Part shown: piece by piece, positions 1-6,113 of the stretch
Layout of the letters: every line of letters begins with the position of its first letter
Numbering within the stretch: position 1 is the stretch's first letter
Assembly (NCBI GenBank): GCA_023387935.1
Contig: JAEWHG010000174.1
Location: 1-7,196, forward strand
Source of the DNA: Bacillota bacterium
GTDB lineage: Bacteria > Bacillota > Clostridia > Peptostreptococcales > Natronincolaceae
DNA: 7,196 nt
Direction: 5' to 3'
Position numbers and translations under genes: made by a program
Notes under the pieces: generated by a model
Told to the model about the DNA's origin: nothing
Seen by the model: only the letters and a program-made list of their open reading frames with translations
Databases searched by the model: none

Positions 1-159
1 TGTTTATCAGAGCAAATATCAATTTTTGATATAGCTACTGATAGTAAAAGTAATTTCATTGAAAATAATAAGCACGGGAAAATTGATGAGGTAATGGATA
101 AGATACGGGACAAATACGGCTTTGAAAAAATAAATAGGGCTTCATTAATAAAAAAGTAA
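1..159 (+). CDS. Y-family DNA polymerase (UmuC/DinB-like), C-terminal fragment
   Basis: An open frame enters at base 1 and ends at TAA 157-159, showing only the last 52 residues. The visible tail reads as a short QISIFDI stretch, then a charged helix (KIDEVMDKIRDKYGFEKI) and a final NRASLIKK. That pattern of an I-D-x-I-R-x-K-Y/F-G segment followed by RAS-L/M-L is characteristic of the end of the little-finger domain of error-prone Y-family polymerases in Firmicutes, which copy past damaged template bases. The palm and thumb with the catalytic acidic residues lie outside the window, so activity cannot be judged. The gene is convergent with the M56 protease gene, with a 109-nt gap holding a perfect inverted repeat. 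The family is recognised from the tail only; the DinB versus UmuC subgroup is undecided. Confidence 0.72.
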   Translation, partial: CLSEQISIFDIATDSKSNFIENNKHGKIDEVMDKIRDKYGFEKINRASLIKK

Positions 160-170
160 TTAGCATAATC

Positions 171-264
171 AACCCTCCAATAAGGCTGTTTACAAAAATC
201 ATAATTGTTTAGCGATGCGGCTAAATAGTAGCTTATGAATTGTAACTAAACTTATTGGAGGGTT
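171..264. repeat. 94-bp segment bounded by perfect 14-bp inverted repeats
   Basis: The left arm AACCCTCCAATAAG (171-184) is the exact reverse complement of the right arm at 251-264. The 66-nt interior contains a second small hairpin, TTTAGC (208-213) with GCTAAA (220-225). The segment sits between the convergent ends of the polymerase and M56 genes. It could be a bidirectional termination or RNA-processing structure, but no good T-run follows the arms on either strand and the loop is long for an intrinsic terminator. It could equally be a miniature or remnant mobile element with terminal repeats. No target-site duplication is evident. Directly after the right arm comes an ATG at 271, behind the GGAGGG contained in the arm; this fits the edge of an element but is not followed by a recognisable protein. 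Confidence 0.6.
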
Positions 265-268
265 TGCT

Positions 269-1906
269 TTATGGAAAAATACGGATCAATTCTTGCAACT
301 TTTCCGCACTTTCTGCATAATCTCGTACATCTCCACCTACTGTATAATCCGCCCATTCACGACCATTAATAAATCCAACTTCACGATTTCCATCAGTCAA
401 CACTGCTCGAACTTCTTCTGCATTATCCACTAGTGCAAGTAAGAGTAAAGCATTTTTTCGGAAGGCATCAGCAATTGAGCTTTCTTCTGTATCATATTTT
501 TCAAGTGTTTCGCTAGATGCGGAATAAATAATTTCTATCTTGTACGGATGATCTCGTGTGTAAAGTTTAAAATGGTCATACTGTACGTCATCTGGAGCAG
601 GAAGTGCGTTAATTAGCTTACTAACTGCAGAATTATCACCTACATATTGGGTGCGATGGTTCCATAAAGACTCCACATCATAAGTTCTCAGGTTATAATT
701 TGCCAACTGAATGCCGCTTGCTGTTGCTTGCGTTGGATAACTTTCTGCCACTTCTCCTATAAACAGAATAACTGAATCATCCACAGAAAAATCATCGATT
801 GTAATTGTTTTCGGTTCATTATTCAAAACTGTTATCAAAGAAGCATTTTCCCAATTCACAATGCATCTATCTCCAATAACACTATTTTCATCTATTCCTT
901 GTACTATCATGGTTCGATTTTCTTTATCTATTTCTAATATAACAGCATTAACTCCTGCATACCCTGTGATATCATCTTTTGGATTTGTCATAAGTCCTAC
1001 AGCTACACATACCACAACAATCACTGTCACCACAATCGCCCAAAAGGCAGGCTTTTTGTAGTTTAACACATTCTTAATTCTACTCCTTGTATCACCCTCA
1101 CCAAAGGCTAACGGTATACCACCGAGGGTACGTCTGCCTATTGCTAAAGAAAGCAATGAAGAAGAATAATCCTTTTTCACATGGCTACCTAATTTTTTAA
1201 TCACGGCTTCATCACAGGACATTTCCATATCCTTACTCATAAGGAAAAACGAAACCCATACAAGGGGATTAAACCAATGAAGACACAACGCCAGAAAGCT
1301 GATGATTTTGATGATATGGTCAAGGCGTCTGATATGGGTCTGTTCATGGAGCAAAATATATTTTTTCTCAATATCAGAAAGATTTGCTGGTAGATAGATT
1401 TTAGGATTAAATACCCCTAATACAAAAGCAGTTTCTAATTGTTCTGAATGATAAATATTCCCCTCGATGCAAACTGCACCTTTTAAGTTGTTTTTTAGCT
1501 TTATCAAAGTCACAACACTATAAACAAGCAGAGCTACAATACCTATTATCCAAATAAAGCTTCCGATAAAGCTCCATATTTGCAGCGGATTGACACTTGC
1601 CCATACATCGGGTTTAGGTAATATAGGATTGATAACACGATCTACCATATTCACACCTGTATCAATTTGTGGTATTTGCTGATACAAAATATCTTGCGGT
1701 ATCGGTGGTTTATTGGTAGGCAATAGGCTTACCACACTTTCGAAGGAAAAAGGACACATAAGCCGAAATAGAACTACGCTCCACAATGCATAGGAGAAAA
1801 TCTTTGGTGTTTTTTTGAGAAACAACCTTGCAATGAGAACAAATAGAATAACATAACTTGCAGTTAAACTCATATTTAGCACCGCTAAAAATAGGTTATC
1901 CATCAT
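269..1906 (-). CDS. BlaR1/MecR1-like M56 membrane metallopeptidase with DUF4825-type C-terminal domain
   Basis: This 545-residue protein is the sensor/protease partner of the BlaI-type repressor encoded just upstream. Hydrophobic segments at about 5-31, 35-54, 108-136, 196-224 and 288-306 fit a multi-pass membrane protein. The zinc site is visible: HEQTH at 187-191 and a downstream E-M-S-C-D motif with E228 as the likely third ligand, typical of the cytoplasmic M56 gluzincin loop. After the last membrane segment comes an outside domain of about 240 residues. Residues 313-405 look like a small beta-rich unit. The part from about 420 (YVGDNSAVSKLINALP) resembles DUF4825, common in clostridial M56 proteins. 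There is no S-x-x-K transpeptidase domain as in true BlaR1, so beta-lactam sensing is not supported and the signal is unknown. The start is doubled (ATG-ATG, 1906 and 1903) behind AAGGAGGGAT (1911-1920), and the gene begins 2 nt after the repressor stop. In the family, activated protease leads to repressor cleavage; that role here is inferred. Confidence 0.88.
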   Translation of the reverse strand: MMDNLFLAVLNMSLTASYVILFVLIARLFLKKTPKIFSYALWSVVLFRLMCPFSFESVVSLLPTNKPPIPQDILYQQIPQIDTGVNMVDRVINPILPKPDVWASVNPLQIWSFIGSFIWIIGIVALLVYSVVTLIKLKNNLKGAVCIEGNIYHSEQLETAFVLGVFNPKIYLPANLSDIEKKYILLHEQTHIRRLDHIIKIISFLALCLHWFNPLVWVSFFLMSKDMEMSCDEAVIKKLGSHVKKDYSSSLLSLAIGRRTLGGIPLAFGEGDTRSRIKNVLNYKKPAFWAIVVTVIVVVCVAVGLMTNPKDDITGYAGVNAVILEIDKENRTMIVQGIDENSVIGDRCIVNWENASLITVLNNEPKTITIDDFSVDDSVILFIGEVAESYPTQATASGIQLANYNLRTYDVESLWNHRTQYVGDNSAVSKLINALPAPDDVQYDHFKLYTRDHPYKIEIIYSASSETLEKYDTEESSIADAFRKNALLLLALVDNAEEVRAVLTDGNREVGFINGREWADYTVGGDVRDYAESAEKLQELIRIFP

Positions 1907-1908
1907 AT

Positions 1909-2265
1909 CTATCCCTCCTTATGCTCATCAATTAACTTTTGTAGCTCGGCAATTTCCTTGTGGCTTAATTTATTTCTGCGAGTAAATGCTGCTAAAAACT
2001 TTGGAAGCGAGCCACCGAAATTTTCTTTTAGAAGCGCTTTTCCTTGTGCTGTGCCAAAGTCCTCTTTGCTCATAAGTGCTACCACCGTACCATTTTGGTT
2101 TTCAAAAATCCCTTTTTCACAAAGACCTTTCAGCATGGTATAAGTGGTAGTGCGTTTCCAACCCAATTTTTCTTCGCAAATTTCTGTTAAAGCACGAGAG
2201 CCTATAGGCTGATGTTCCCAAATAATATCAGCAAATAGCTGTTGTTTTTCTCCCAATTTATCCAT
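1909..2265 (-). CDS. BlaI/MecI/CopY-family winged-helix repressor
   Basis: This 118-residue protein has the size and layout of BlaI (S. aureus BlaI is 126 residues). An N-terminal winged helix at about 5-70 has the first helix around QQLFADIIWEHQPIGSRALT, the recognition helix in the WKRTTTYTMLKGLCEKG stretch (36-52), and a short wing ending in VVALMSKEDF. The rest (71-118) is a helical dimerisation tail containing the GGSLPKFLAAF segment. Family members bind dyads as dimers and are inactivated when the paired membrane protease causes cleavage in the tail. The start ATG at 2265-2263 follows AGGAGG with a spacer of 7 nt. It is the first gene of a two-gene unit with the M56 protease. Dyads at 2292-2359 overlap its promoter region, which implies autorepression. 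The regulated target is not in the window, so the symbol blaI is not assigned. Confidence 0.92.
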   Translation of the reverse strand: MDKLGEKQQLFADIIWEHQPIGSRALTEICEEKLGWKRTTTYTMLKGLCEKGIFENQNGTVVALMSKEDFGTAQGKALLKENFGGSLPKFLAAFTRRNKLSHKEIAELQKLIDEHKEG

Positions 2266-2291
2266 AAAAGAACCTCCTGTCGTATTGCATC

Positions 2292-2359
2292 AGACTATAT
2301 TATATTGTTAGTCTAATTGGATTAGACTTTACTATGTTATTAGTCTACTCTTGGTAGAC
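2292..2359. promoter_or_regulatory. Array of TAGTCT/AGTCTA dyads, probable BlaI-type operators
   Basis: Three dyads can be read directly. GTCTAC-5 nt-GTAGAC (2343-2359) lies in the spacer and -10 edge of the TTGACA promoter. AGTCTAAT-TGG-ATTAGACT (2310-2328) has perfect 8-bp arms. AGACTA (2292-2297) with TAGTCT (2309-2314) brackets the TATAAT candidate. Half sites alternate in orientation along 68 bp. Repressors of the BlaI family bind short dyads at their own promoters, so these are the natural binding sites for the repressor encoded 27 bp away. The assignment is inferred from position and symmetry; the motif differs from the classic TACA-TGTA form. Confidence 0.6.
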
Positions 2360-2370
2360 AGGAATGTCAA
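2342..2370 (-). promoter_or_regulatory. Likely sigma-A promoter of the repressor/protease operon
   Basis: On the minus strand there is a perfect -35 TTGACA (2370-2365), a 17-nt spacer and a -10 candidate TAGACT (2347-2342, four of six to consensus). A second candidate is the perfect -10 TATAAT at 2304-2299, but its matching -35 position is poor (GTCTAA). Either start would give a leader of roughly 25 to 70 nt before the repressor ATG. The dyads described separately sit within or directly downstream of both candidates. Confidence 0.55.
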
Positions 2371-2400
2371 TATATTTTTAGGATACGAGAGATATATACT

Positions 2401-2435
2401 AAAAAAGCCGTAGGATACACGAACCGTATCCTACG
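2401..2435 (-). terminator. Rho-independent terminator of the cyclase/MBL-hydrolase unit
   Basis: Perfect 10-bp arms CGTAGGATAC (2409-2418) and GTATCCTACG (2426-2435) enclose a 7-nt loop. On the minus strand the stem is followed by GC and a run of six T (2406-2401). It lies about 100 nt past the stop of the MBL-fold hydrolase gene and just upstream of the repressor promoter, so it would insulate the two minus-strand units. There is no T-run on the + side. Confidence 0.85.
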
Positions 2436-2535
2436 ACATATCTTAAAAATCGAAAACTTCCTTATTAGAGTGTGGTTTAGTAAAAGGCTGCTTTTTTAAA
2501 AATTATTATACAGTTGTGCATTTGTCTTGTACTTA

Positions 2536-3273
2536 TTAAATAATGTAACTTTTTCCTTCCTCTGCTATTTCTATATTATGTGGAAAAACTTCTTTGGCTT
2601 CTTTAAATAAGTCATCTATATTTATTTCTGGTAAAAGATGAGTTAAAATGATTTTTTCTGCACCTGCCTTCAAAGCAATTTCTGCCGCTTGTTTACCAGA
2701 TAGATGTGGAACATTTTCTGTCATATCTTTATGTAAAATATTAGCTTCGCATAAAAACAAATGGCTTTCATCTACAAAGTCAATTAATTCATTAAAATAT
2801 TTAGTATCTCCGGAGTAGACAAATTTTCTGCCATCTTTTTTAAATGACATGGCATAGCACTCTACGGAATGATTAGTTTTCTTGAAATTCACCTTTATAT
2901 TCTTAATATAAATCTCTGTTTCTTCGTTAATGGTGTTAAGAATAAAAGTGTCGTGGTATTGTATTCTTTCATAGTCTTCTATAGGATTAGCTGGTAAATA
3001 CACTGGGATAGACTTGTTTAGCTTTCCAAACATTTTTTTAATAAATATACTATAGCGCAGTATCATTAAATCACTCATATGATCTGGGTGAAGATGGCTT
3101 ATGAAAATAGCATCTAGCTTATCTAAATCATCACAATGATAAAAAAGCTTAGATAACACGCCATTTCCACAATCAATTAGAATTTTCGTATCTTCATCTT
3201 CTAATAAGTATCCAGAGCAAGCCCCTCCTGCCTTAGGATAAGGTCCATAGCATCCTAATATAGTTAATTTCAA
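2536..3273 (-). CDS. MBL-fold metallohydrolase, YhfI/RNase Z-like
   Basis: This 245-residue soluble protein has the full set of metallo-beta-lactamase-fold metal ligands: H60-x-H62-x-D64-H65 in SHLHPDHMSD, H135 in TNHSVECYA, D156 in YSGDTKYF and H212 in ILTHLLPE. The RNase Z-style PHLSG motif is at 189-193. Length and layout match B. subtilis YhfI-type hydrolases, which are related to RNase Z and phosphodiesterases. The true substrate of this branch is not established, and the tRNA-binding arm of canonical RNase Z is not apparent. The start is TTG at 3273-3271, supported by GGAGGTG (3287-3281) 7 nt upstream. It lies 93 nt after the cyclase-family gene on the same strand and before a clear terminator, so the two are probably co-transcribed. 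Confidence 0.9.
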   Translation of the reverse strand: MKLTILGCYGPYPKAGGACSGYLLEDEDTKILIDCGNGVLSKLFYHCDDLDKLDAIFISHLHPDHMSDLMILRYSIFIKKMFGKLNKSIPVYLPANPIEDYERIQYHDTFILNTINEETEIYIKNIKVNFKKTNHSVECYAMSFKKDGRKFVYSGDTKYFNELIDFVDESHLFLCEANILHKDMTENVPHLSGKQAAEIALKAGAEKIILTHLLPEINIDDLFKEAKEVFPHNIEIAEEGKSYII

Positions 3274-3366
3274 AGATATACACCTCCAACCTTATTTATT
3301 ACTTATTGTTTCTTGTCATAGCATTGTATTATAGTATTAACATTTATTTTATAATTTAGCATCTTA

Positions 3367-4008
3367 TTAAATGTTTTCAATAGCGATTGCTCTAATTGGT
3401 GATCCATCCGCTTTCTGTGTTTTAAGTGGCATACAAGAAAAAATAAAAGTTTCATTTTCTATAGCATCTAAATTAGCAATATTTTCTATTATAACCATAT
3501 TTCTTTCAAAAAAAGTATGATGCACTCTAAAGGCTGTAGATTCCATGCTATCAATTGATATGGCATCTATTCCTATTCCTTTTAATTTAAAATTTGAAAG
3601 CCACTGAGCAGCATTTTCTGATAGCGCTGGAAATTTATCGAAGTATTCTCCTTTTCCCCAATATTTACTCCATCCTGTTTTTAGAATTATAAAATCTACC
3701 TTGCTAATCTTTTCTTCATAAAGCATTAATTTCTCTATATCTATTTCATCTGAATCACTGTCAGTAAAATCCATAATTAACGCCTCTCCTATAAAATGGT
3801 CTATAGGATATTGATCTAGAAATAGTCCTCCTTCTACCATATGAGCTGGAGCATCCATATGAGTTCCAGTATGGGAGTAAAATGTAATTTTGGTTTCTGC
3901 AAACCCATCCTTTTCTAATGTATTTGCTTCTTGAAAAACAGGTGGCTCTGTCCCTGGAAAAACTGGCATTGACGGATGTATACTGTGGGTTAAATCTATT
4001 ATTTTCAT
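3367..4008 (-). CDS. Cyclase-family metal hydrolase (kynurenine formamidase-like, PF04199)
   Basis: This 213-residue protein carries the hallmark HTGTHMDAPAH at 46-56. H46, H50 and D52 are expected metal ligands and H56 the catalytic base. The second half supplies the H163/H164 pair (RVHHTFF) and E175 (IIENIANL), in the positions that complete the binuclear site in KynB-type enzymes. The opening IDLTHSIHPSMPVFPG is also typical. Members include arylformamidases that hydrolyse N-formylkynurenine, but many have unknown amide or lactone substrates. No kynurenine-pathway gene is nearby, so kynB is not assigned. The ATG at 4008-4006 follows GGAGGT with a 6-nt spacer. It is followed by the MBL hydrolase gene and is divergent from truA. 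Confidence 0.9.
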   Translation of the reverse strand: MKIIDLTHSIHPSMPVFPGTEPPVFQEANTLEKDGFAETKITFYSHTGTHMDAPAHMVEGGLFLDQYPIDHFIGEALIMDFTDSDSDEIDIEKLMLYEEKISKVDFIILKTGWSKYWGKGEYFDKFPALSENAAQWLSNFKLKGIGIDAISIDSMESTAFRVHHTFFERNMVIIENIANLDAIENETFIFSCMPLKTQKADGSPIRAIAIENI

Positions 4009-4031
4009 TTATGTACCTCCTTAATTAATAT

Positions 4032-4057
4032 CAGCTTAAATTCCTAATGATAAGCTG
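4032..4057. promoter_or_regulatory. Hairpin/dyad in the leader of the cyclase gene
   Basis: CAGCTTA (4032-4038) and TAAGCTG (4051-4057) form perfect 7-bp arms around a 12-nt loop, about 25 nt upstream of the cyclase start. No T-run follows on either strand, so it is not a plain terminator. It could be an operator dyad or a leader hairpin next to the ribosome binding site. Confidence 0.35.
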
Positions 4058-4157
4058 CTCTAGTATTAAAAATTTTAAATATATGTATTTTCTAATTAGG
4101 TATTTCTATAAAGCACGATAAATTCCTTCAATTTATTATGTTTAATAAAAATAGACC

Positions 4158-4187
4158 AATATAAACTTGTATATATTTCAATTTCAA
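4158..4187 (-). promoter_or_regulatory. Candidate promoter for the cyclase/MBL unit
   Basis: The minus strand reads TTGAAA (4187-4182), 18 nt, TATATT (4163-4158), each box five of six to consensus. It would give a leader of about 140 nt. In such AT-rich DNA chance matches are common, so this is tentative. It overlaps the candidate truA promoter on the other strand. Confidence 0.35.
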
Positions 4188-4196
4188 TGTTATTAT
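4167..4196 (+). promoter_or_regulatory. Candidate promoter for truA
   Basis: TTGTAT (4167-4172), 18 nt, TATTAT (4191-4196) lies just upstream of the truA ribosome binding site AAGGAG (4205-4210). The predicted start would leave a very short leader of about 15 nt. Tentative because of the AT-rich background. Confidence 0.35.
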
Positions 4197-4217
4197 ATAT
4201 AAATAAGGAGTGATCCC

Positions 4218-4955
4218 ATGAAAAATATTAAATTAATAATAGAATATGATGGCAGCAGATATAATGGGTGGCAAAGATTAAAAGATTCTGACCAAACAAT
4301 TCAAGGAAAATTAGAAAGTGTTATAAGCGAGATGGTAGGTAGCCCTACAGAAATTATAGGCTCTGGAAGAACCGATGCAGGTGCTCACGCCAAGGGCCAA
4401 GTGGCTAATTTTCATACTGAGTCCACTATGGATTTAATAGAGATGCATCAATACATCAATCATTATTTGCCACAGGATATTATTGTAAAGGAAGTAAAAG
4501 AAGCATCGGAGAGATTTCATAGTAGATATAATGCAAAGGAAAAAAAATATACTTATTATGTTTGGAATCATTGGATTCCATCGGCATTTCATCGAAAATA
4601 CAGTTATCATTTCGCCGAGGATTTGGATATTGATTTAATGAAAGAGACAGCAAAGAAATTAGTTGGAACCCATGATTTTATTGGTTTTTCTTCGGTTAAA
4701 AAAACAAATAAATCTACCACAAGAACAATTGAAGAAATATCTATTGTTAAAGAAGGAAACATGCTTAAATTTAGCTTTGTTGGAGATGGTTTTTTATATA
4801 ATATGATTCGTATAATAATGGGAACTTTGCTAGAAGTTGGCCTTAAAGAAAGAAAAGTTTCCAGTATTGACGAAATACTAGAAACTAAAGTTAGATCCAC
4901 TGCTGGCAAAACAATTCCTGCTCATGGCTTATTTTTAGAAGAGGTATATTATTAA
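4218..4955 (+). CDS. truA: tRNA pseudouridine(38-40) synthase TruA
   Basis: The enzyme isomerises uridine to pseudouridine at positions 38, 39 and 40 of the tRNA anticodon arm in the cytoplasm. The 245-residue length matches Firmicutes TruA. The N-terminal IEYDGSRYNGWQR block is typical. The catalytic aspartate is D53 in GSGRTDAGAHA, with A replacing the more usual V after G. The RFHSRYNAKEKKYTYYVWN block at about 102-116 is the conserved central strand, and FLYNMIRIIMGTLLEVG near 197-213 is the family signature of the C-terminal half. The ATG follows AAGGAG with a 7-nt spacer. It stands alone on the + strand, divergent from the cyclase gene and convergent with the DUF1905 gene, and ends before a hairpin terminator. 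In many Firmicutes truA lies with ecfT or ribosomal genes; here it does not. Confidence 0.97.
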   Translation: MKNIKLIIEYDGSRYNGWQRLKDSDQTIQGKLESVISEMVGSPTEIIGSGRTDAGAHAKGQVANFHTESTMDLIEMHQYINHYLPQDIIVKEVKEASERFHSRYNAKEKKYTYYVWNHWIPSAFHRKYSYHFAEDLDIDLMKETAKKLVGTHDFIGFSSVKKTNKSTTRTIEEISIVKEGNMLKFSFVGDGFLYNMIRIIMGTLLEVGLKERKVSSIDEILETKVRSTAGKTIPAHGLFLEEVYY

Positions 4956-4974
4956 ATCCTGTTTATAATATTTA

Positions 4975-5012
4975 AAATCCACCTTCAAATAAATTTTACT
5001 GAAGGTGGATTT
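4975..5012. terminator. Convergent hairpin terminator between truA and the DUF1905 gene
   Basis: AAATCCACCTTC (4975-4986) and GAAGGTGGATTT (5001-5012) are perfect 12-bp arms around a 14-nt AT-rich loop. The + side continues with T-rich sequence (TTAATATTTCTTTATT). The minus side continues TTTTAAATATT. It starts 20 nt after the truA stop and lies 87 nt beyond the stop of the minus-strand DUF1905 gene, so it probably serves both. Confidence 0.8.
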
Positions 5013-5098
5013 AATATTTCTTTATTATTGATTACCTATAACATCTATAACAACTACCCTTAGTTTCTCAATGTTTAGCTAAGTGCAATCCTATATAT

Positions 5099-5374
5099 CT
5101 ATTTTTTTACTACCCTCTCTACAATAGTAACCTTAATAATATCTCCAGCCTGCTTACCAATTTTGGCACGAATATCTTTTCTAATCCCTATTATATGACA
5201 AGGTGTTTTCATCCTAACTAAGCTACCTTCATATAATTCGCCATCAAATGTAGCAGTAACAGGAACACGACCTTTGCCAAACTCAGCTTTAACATCAAAA
5301 GGTATCTCGATATATGCGCCATCAATATCAGGTACCTTTTTAATTTCAGCTTCAAATTCGTATATTTTGCTCAT
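5099..5374 (-). CDS. DUF1905 domain protein
   Basis: A 91-residue single-domain protein if started at ATG 5374-5372. This start has GAAAGGA placed 9 nt upstream. A longer TTG start at 5392 would run through that ribosome binding site and is less likely. The family pattern is visible: an acidic-aromatic first strand (IYEFEAEI), GAYIEIPFDV (19-28), FGKGRVPVTATFDG (32-45), then IRKDIRAKIGK (64-74) and a QAGD turn before the last strand KVTIVERVV. DUF1905 proteins are small beta-barrel-like domains of unknown biochemical role, often fused to an OmdA/YdeI-like C-terminal domain; here it stands alone. It is the last of four minus-strand genes, 122 nt after the pentapeptide gene, so a separate weak promoter is possible. 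A remnant of a similar 3' end lies at 6080-6108. Confidence 0.85.
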   Translation of the reverse strand: MSKIYEFEAEIKKVPDIDGAYIEIPFDVKAEFGKGRVPVTATFDGELYEGSLVRMKTPCHIIGIRKDIRAKIGKQAGDIIKVTIVERVVKK

Positions 5375-5496
5375 AATATCTTTTCCTTTCAATTTTATGA
5401 TTAGATATATTTTAATAGCTATAACTTATATTTATTTAAAAAGTACGGTTATTGTTCAAAGACACATCTCATTCTCTTTATCTAAACTTTTTAAGT

Positions 5497-6078
5497 CTAT
5501 TTAATAACAATATCCAAATGTTTTAATAGTGATATTGCATCTGGTAGCGTAAATATAGTCTTCTTTGTCTTATTATTCATAGGATTTATCTCATAATCCT
5601 TAGCAAAGGAAAAGTTTGCTTTTGATAAATCAGAATCATTAAAGTTAGTTCCAGTCAATATAGTATGTGTAAAATCACTTTCCACTAATTCAGTACTAAT
5701 AAAATCACTTTCTAATATTCTACATTGCTGAAACATGGTTTTTCTTAATTTAAGATCAGAAAAATTGCAATTTTGTATTAAGCAATCTTGAAAGCTTATA
5801 TCAATAATAAATTCATCAATGTTGCTAAAATTGATCCCTAGCAATTTACTATTTTCAAATTTTATATTTCTCATCTTTGAATTATTAAATTGAACTAAGC
5901 TTAAATTACATTGATCAAAAATACAATCTTCAAAAAAAGTAAAGGAAAAGTCAGATTGTGAAAAATCACAATTTTTAAATTGACAGTTAGTAAATGTCTT
6001 GCTTGTTATATCTTCACTATTTGCATTTATCTTTGTAAAAATTACATCTTCATAATCATACTCATTTAAAACATTCAT
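5497..6078 (-). CDS. Pentapeptide repeat protein (Qnr/McbG-like architecture)
   Basis: This 193-residue protein is built almost entirely of five-residue repeats with a central Phe/Leu. In-register positions run 34, 39, 44, 49 and on to 84, then a break near 85-95 (containing IDEFIIDI), then 96, 101 and on to 156. Cysteine is frequent two residues before the centre (C32, C37, C52, C57, C104). Such repeats fold as a right-handed quadrilateral beta-helix. The tail from 162 (YEINPMNNKTKK, then FTLPDAISLLKHLDIVI) is a conserved ending in one Firmicutes group. Qnr, MfpA and McbG in this superfamily protect DNA gyrase by mimicking DNA, and two helical runs with a break recall them, but a gyrase role here is only inference. 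The ATG at 6078 follows AAAGGA with a 9-nt spacer, in a 35-nt gap after the GIY-YIG gene. Base composition is very AT-rich. Confidence 0.88.
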   Translation of the reverse strand: MNVLNEYDYEDVIFTKINANSEDITSKTFTNCQFKNCDFSQSDFSFTFFEDCIFDQCNLSLVQFNNSKMRNIKFENSKLLGINFSNIDEFIIDISFQDCLIQNCNFSDLKLRKTMFQQCRILESDFISTELVESDFTHTILTGTNFNDSDLSKANFSFAKDYEINPMNNKTKKTIFTLPDAISLLKHLDIVIK

Positions 6079-6079
6079 A

Positions 6080-6108
6080 TTTCACTGTCCTTTCTGCAAT
6101 AGTAACCT
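6080..6108 (-). pseudogene. Remnant of a DUF1905-like gene 3' end
   Basis: The minus-strand sequence just before the pentapeptide start matches the 3' end of the DUF1905 gene (5105-5133). The first 12 bases AGGTTACTATTG are identical (6108-6097 and 5133-5122). About 24 of 29 positions agree overall, and the differences are all transitions. Read in frame it gives EVTIAERTVK against KVTIVERVVK. The frame stops at TGA 6064-6062 inside the pentapeptide gene. This looks like the scar of a lost or recombined DUF1905 copy, though a short chance match in AT-rich DNA cannot be excluded by eye. Confidence 0.45.
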
Positions 6109-6113
6109 CAAAC

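Noticed and set aside
861..1061. Open frame of 66 codons on the + strand
   Set aside because: It is antisense inside the M56 gene, has low-complexity Thr/Ile-rich translation and no ribosome binding site of note.
1958..2143. Open frame of 61 codons on the + strand
   Set aside because: It is antisense to the clearly recognised BlaI-type gene.
2483..2498. AAAAG-GCTG-CTTTT stem with T-run as a second terminator
   Set aside because: The stem is only 5 bp and mostly A-T; the strong terminator at 2401-2435 explains termination better.
4607..4909. Open frame of 100 codons on the minus strand
   Set aside because: It is antisense within truA, whose family motifs are unambiguous.
5059..5083. CTTAG/CTAAG dyad near the end of the DUF1905 gene
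   Set aside because: The arms are 5 bp with a 15-nt loop, expected by chance in this composition.
5375..5392. TTG start giving six extra residues to the DUF1905 protein
   Set aside because: The extension would translate the AAAGGA ribosome binding site of the well-placed ATG at 5374, and the family normally begins near that ATG.
5274..5504. Open frame of 76 codons on the + strand
   Set aside because: It overlaps the DUF1905 gene antisense and runs through AT-rich intergenic DNA; no family resemblance.
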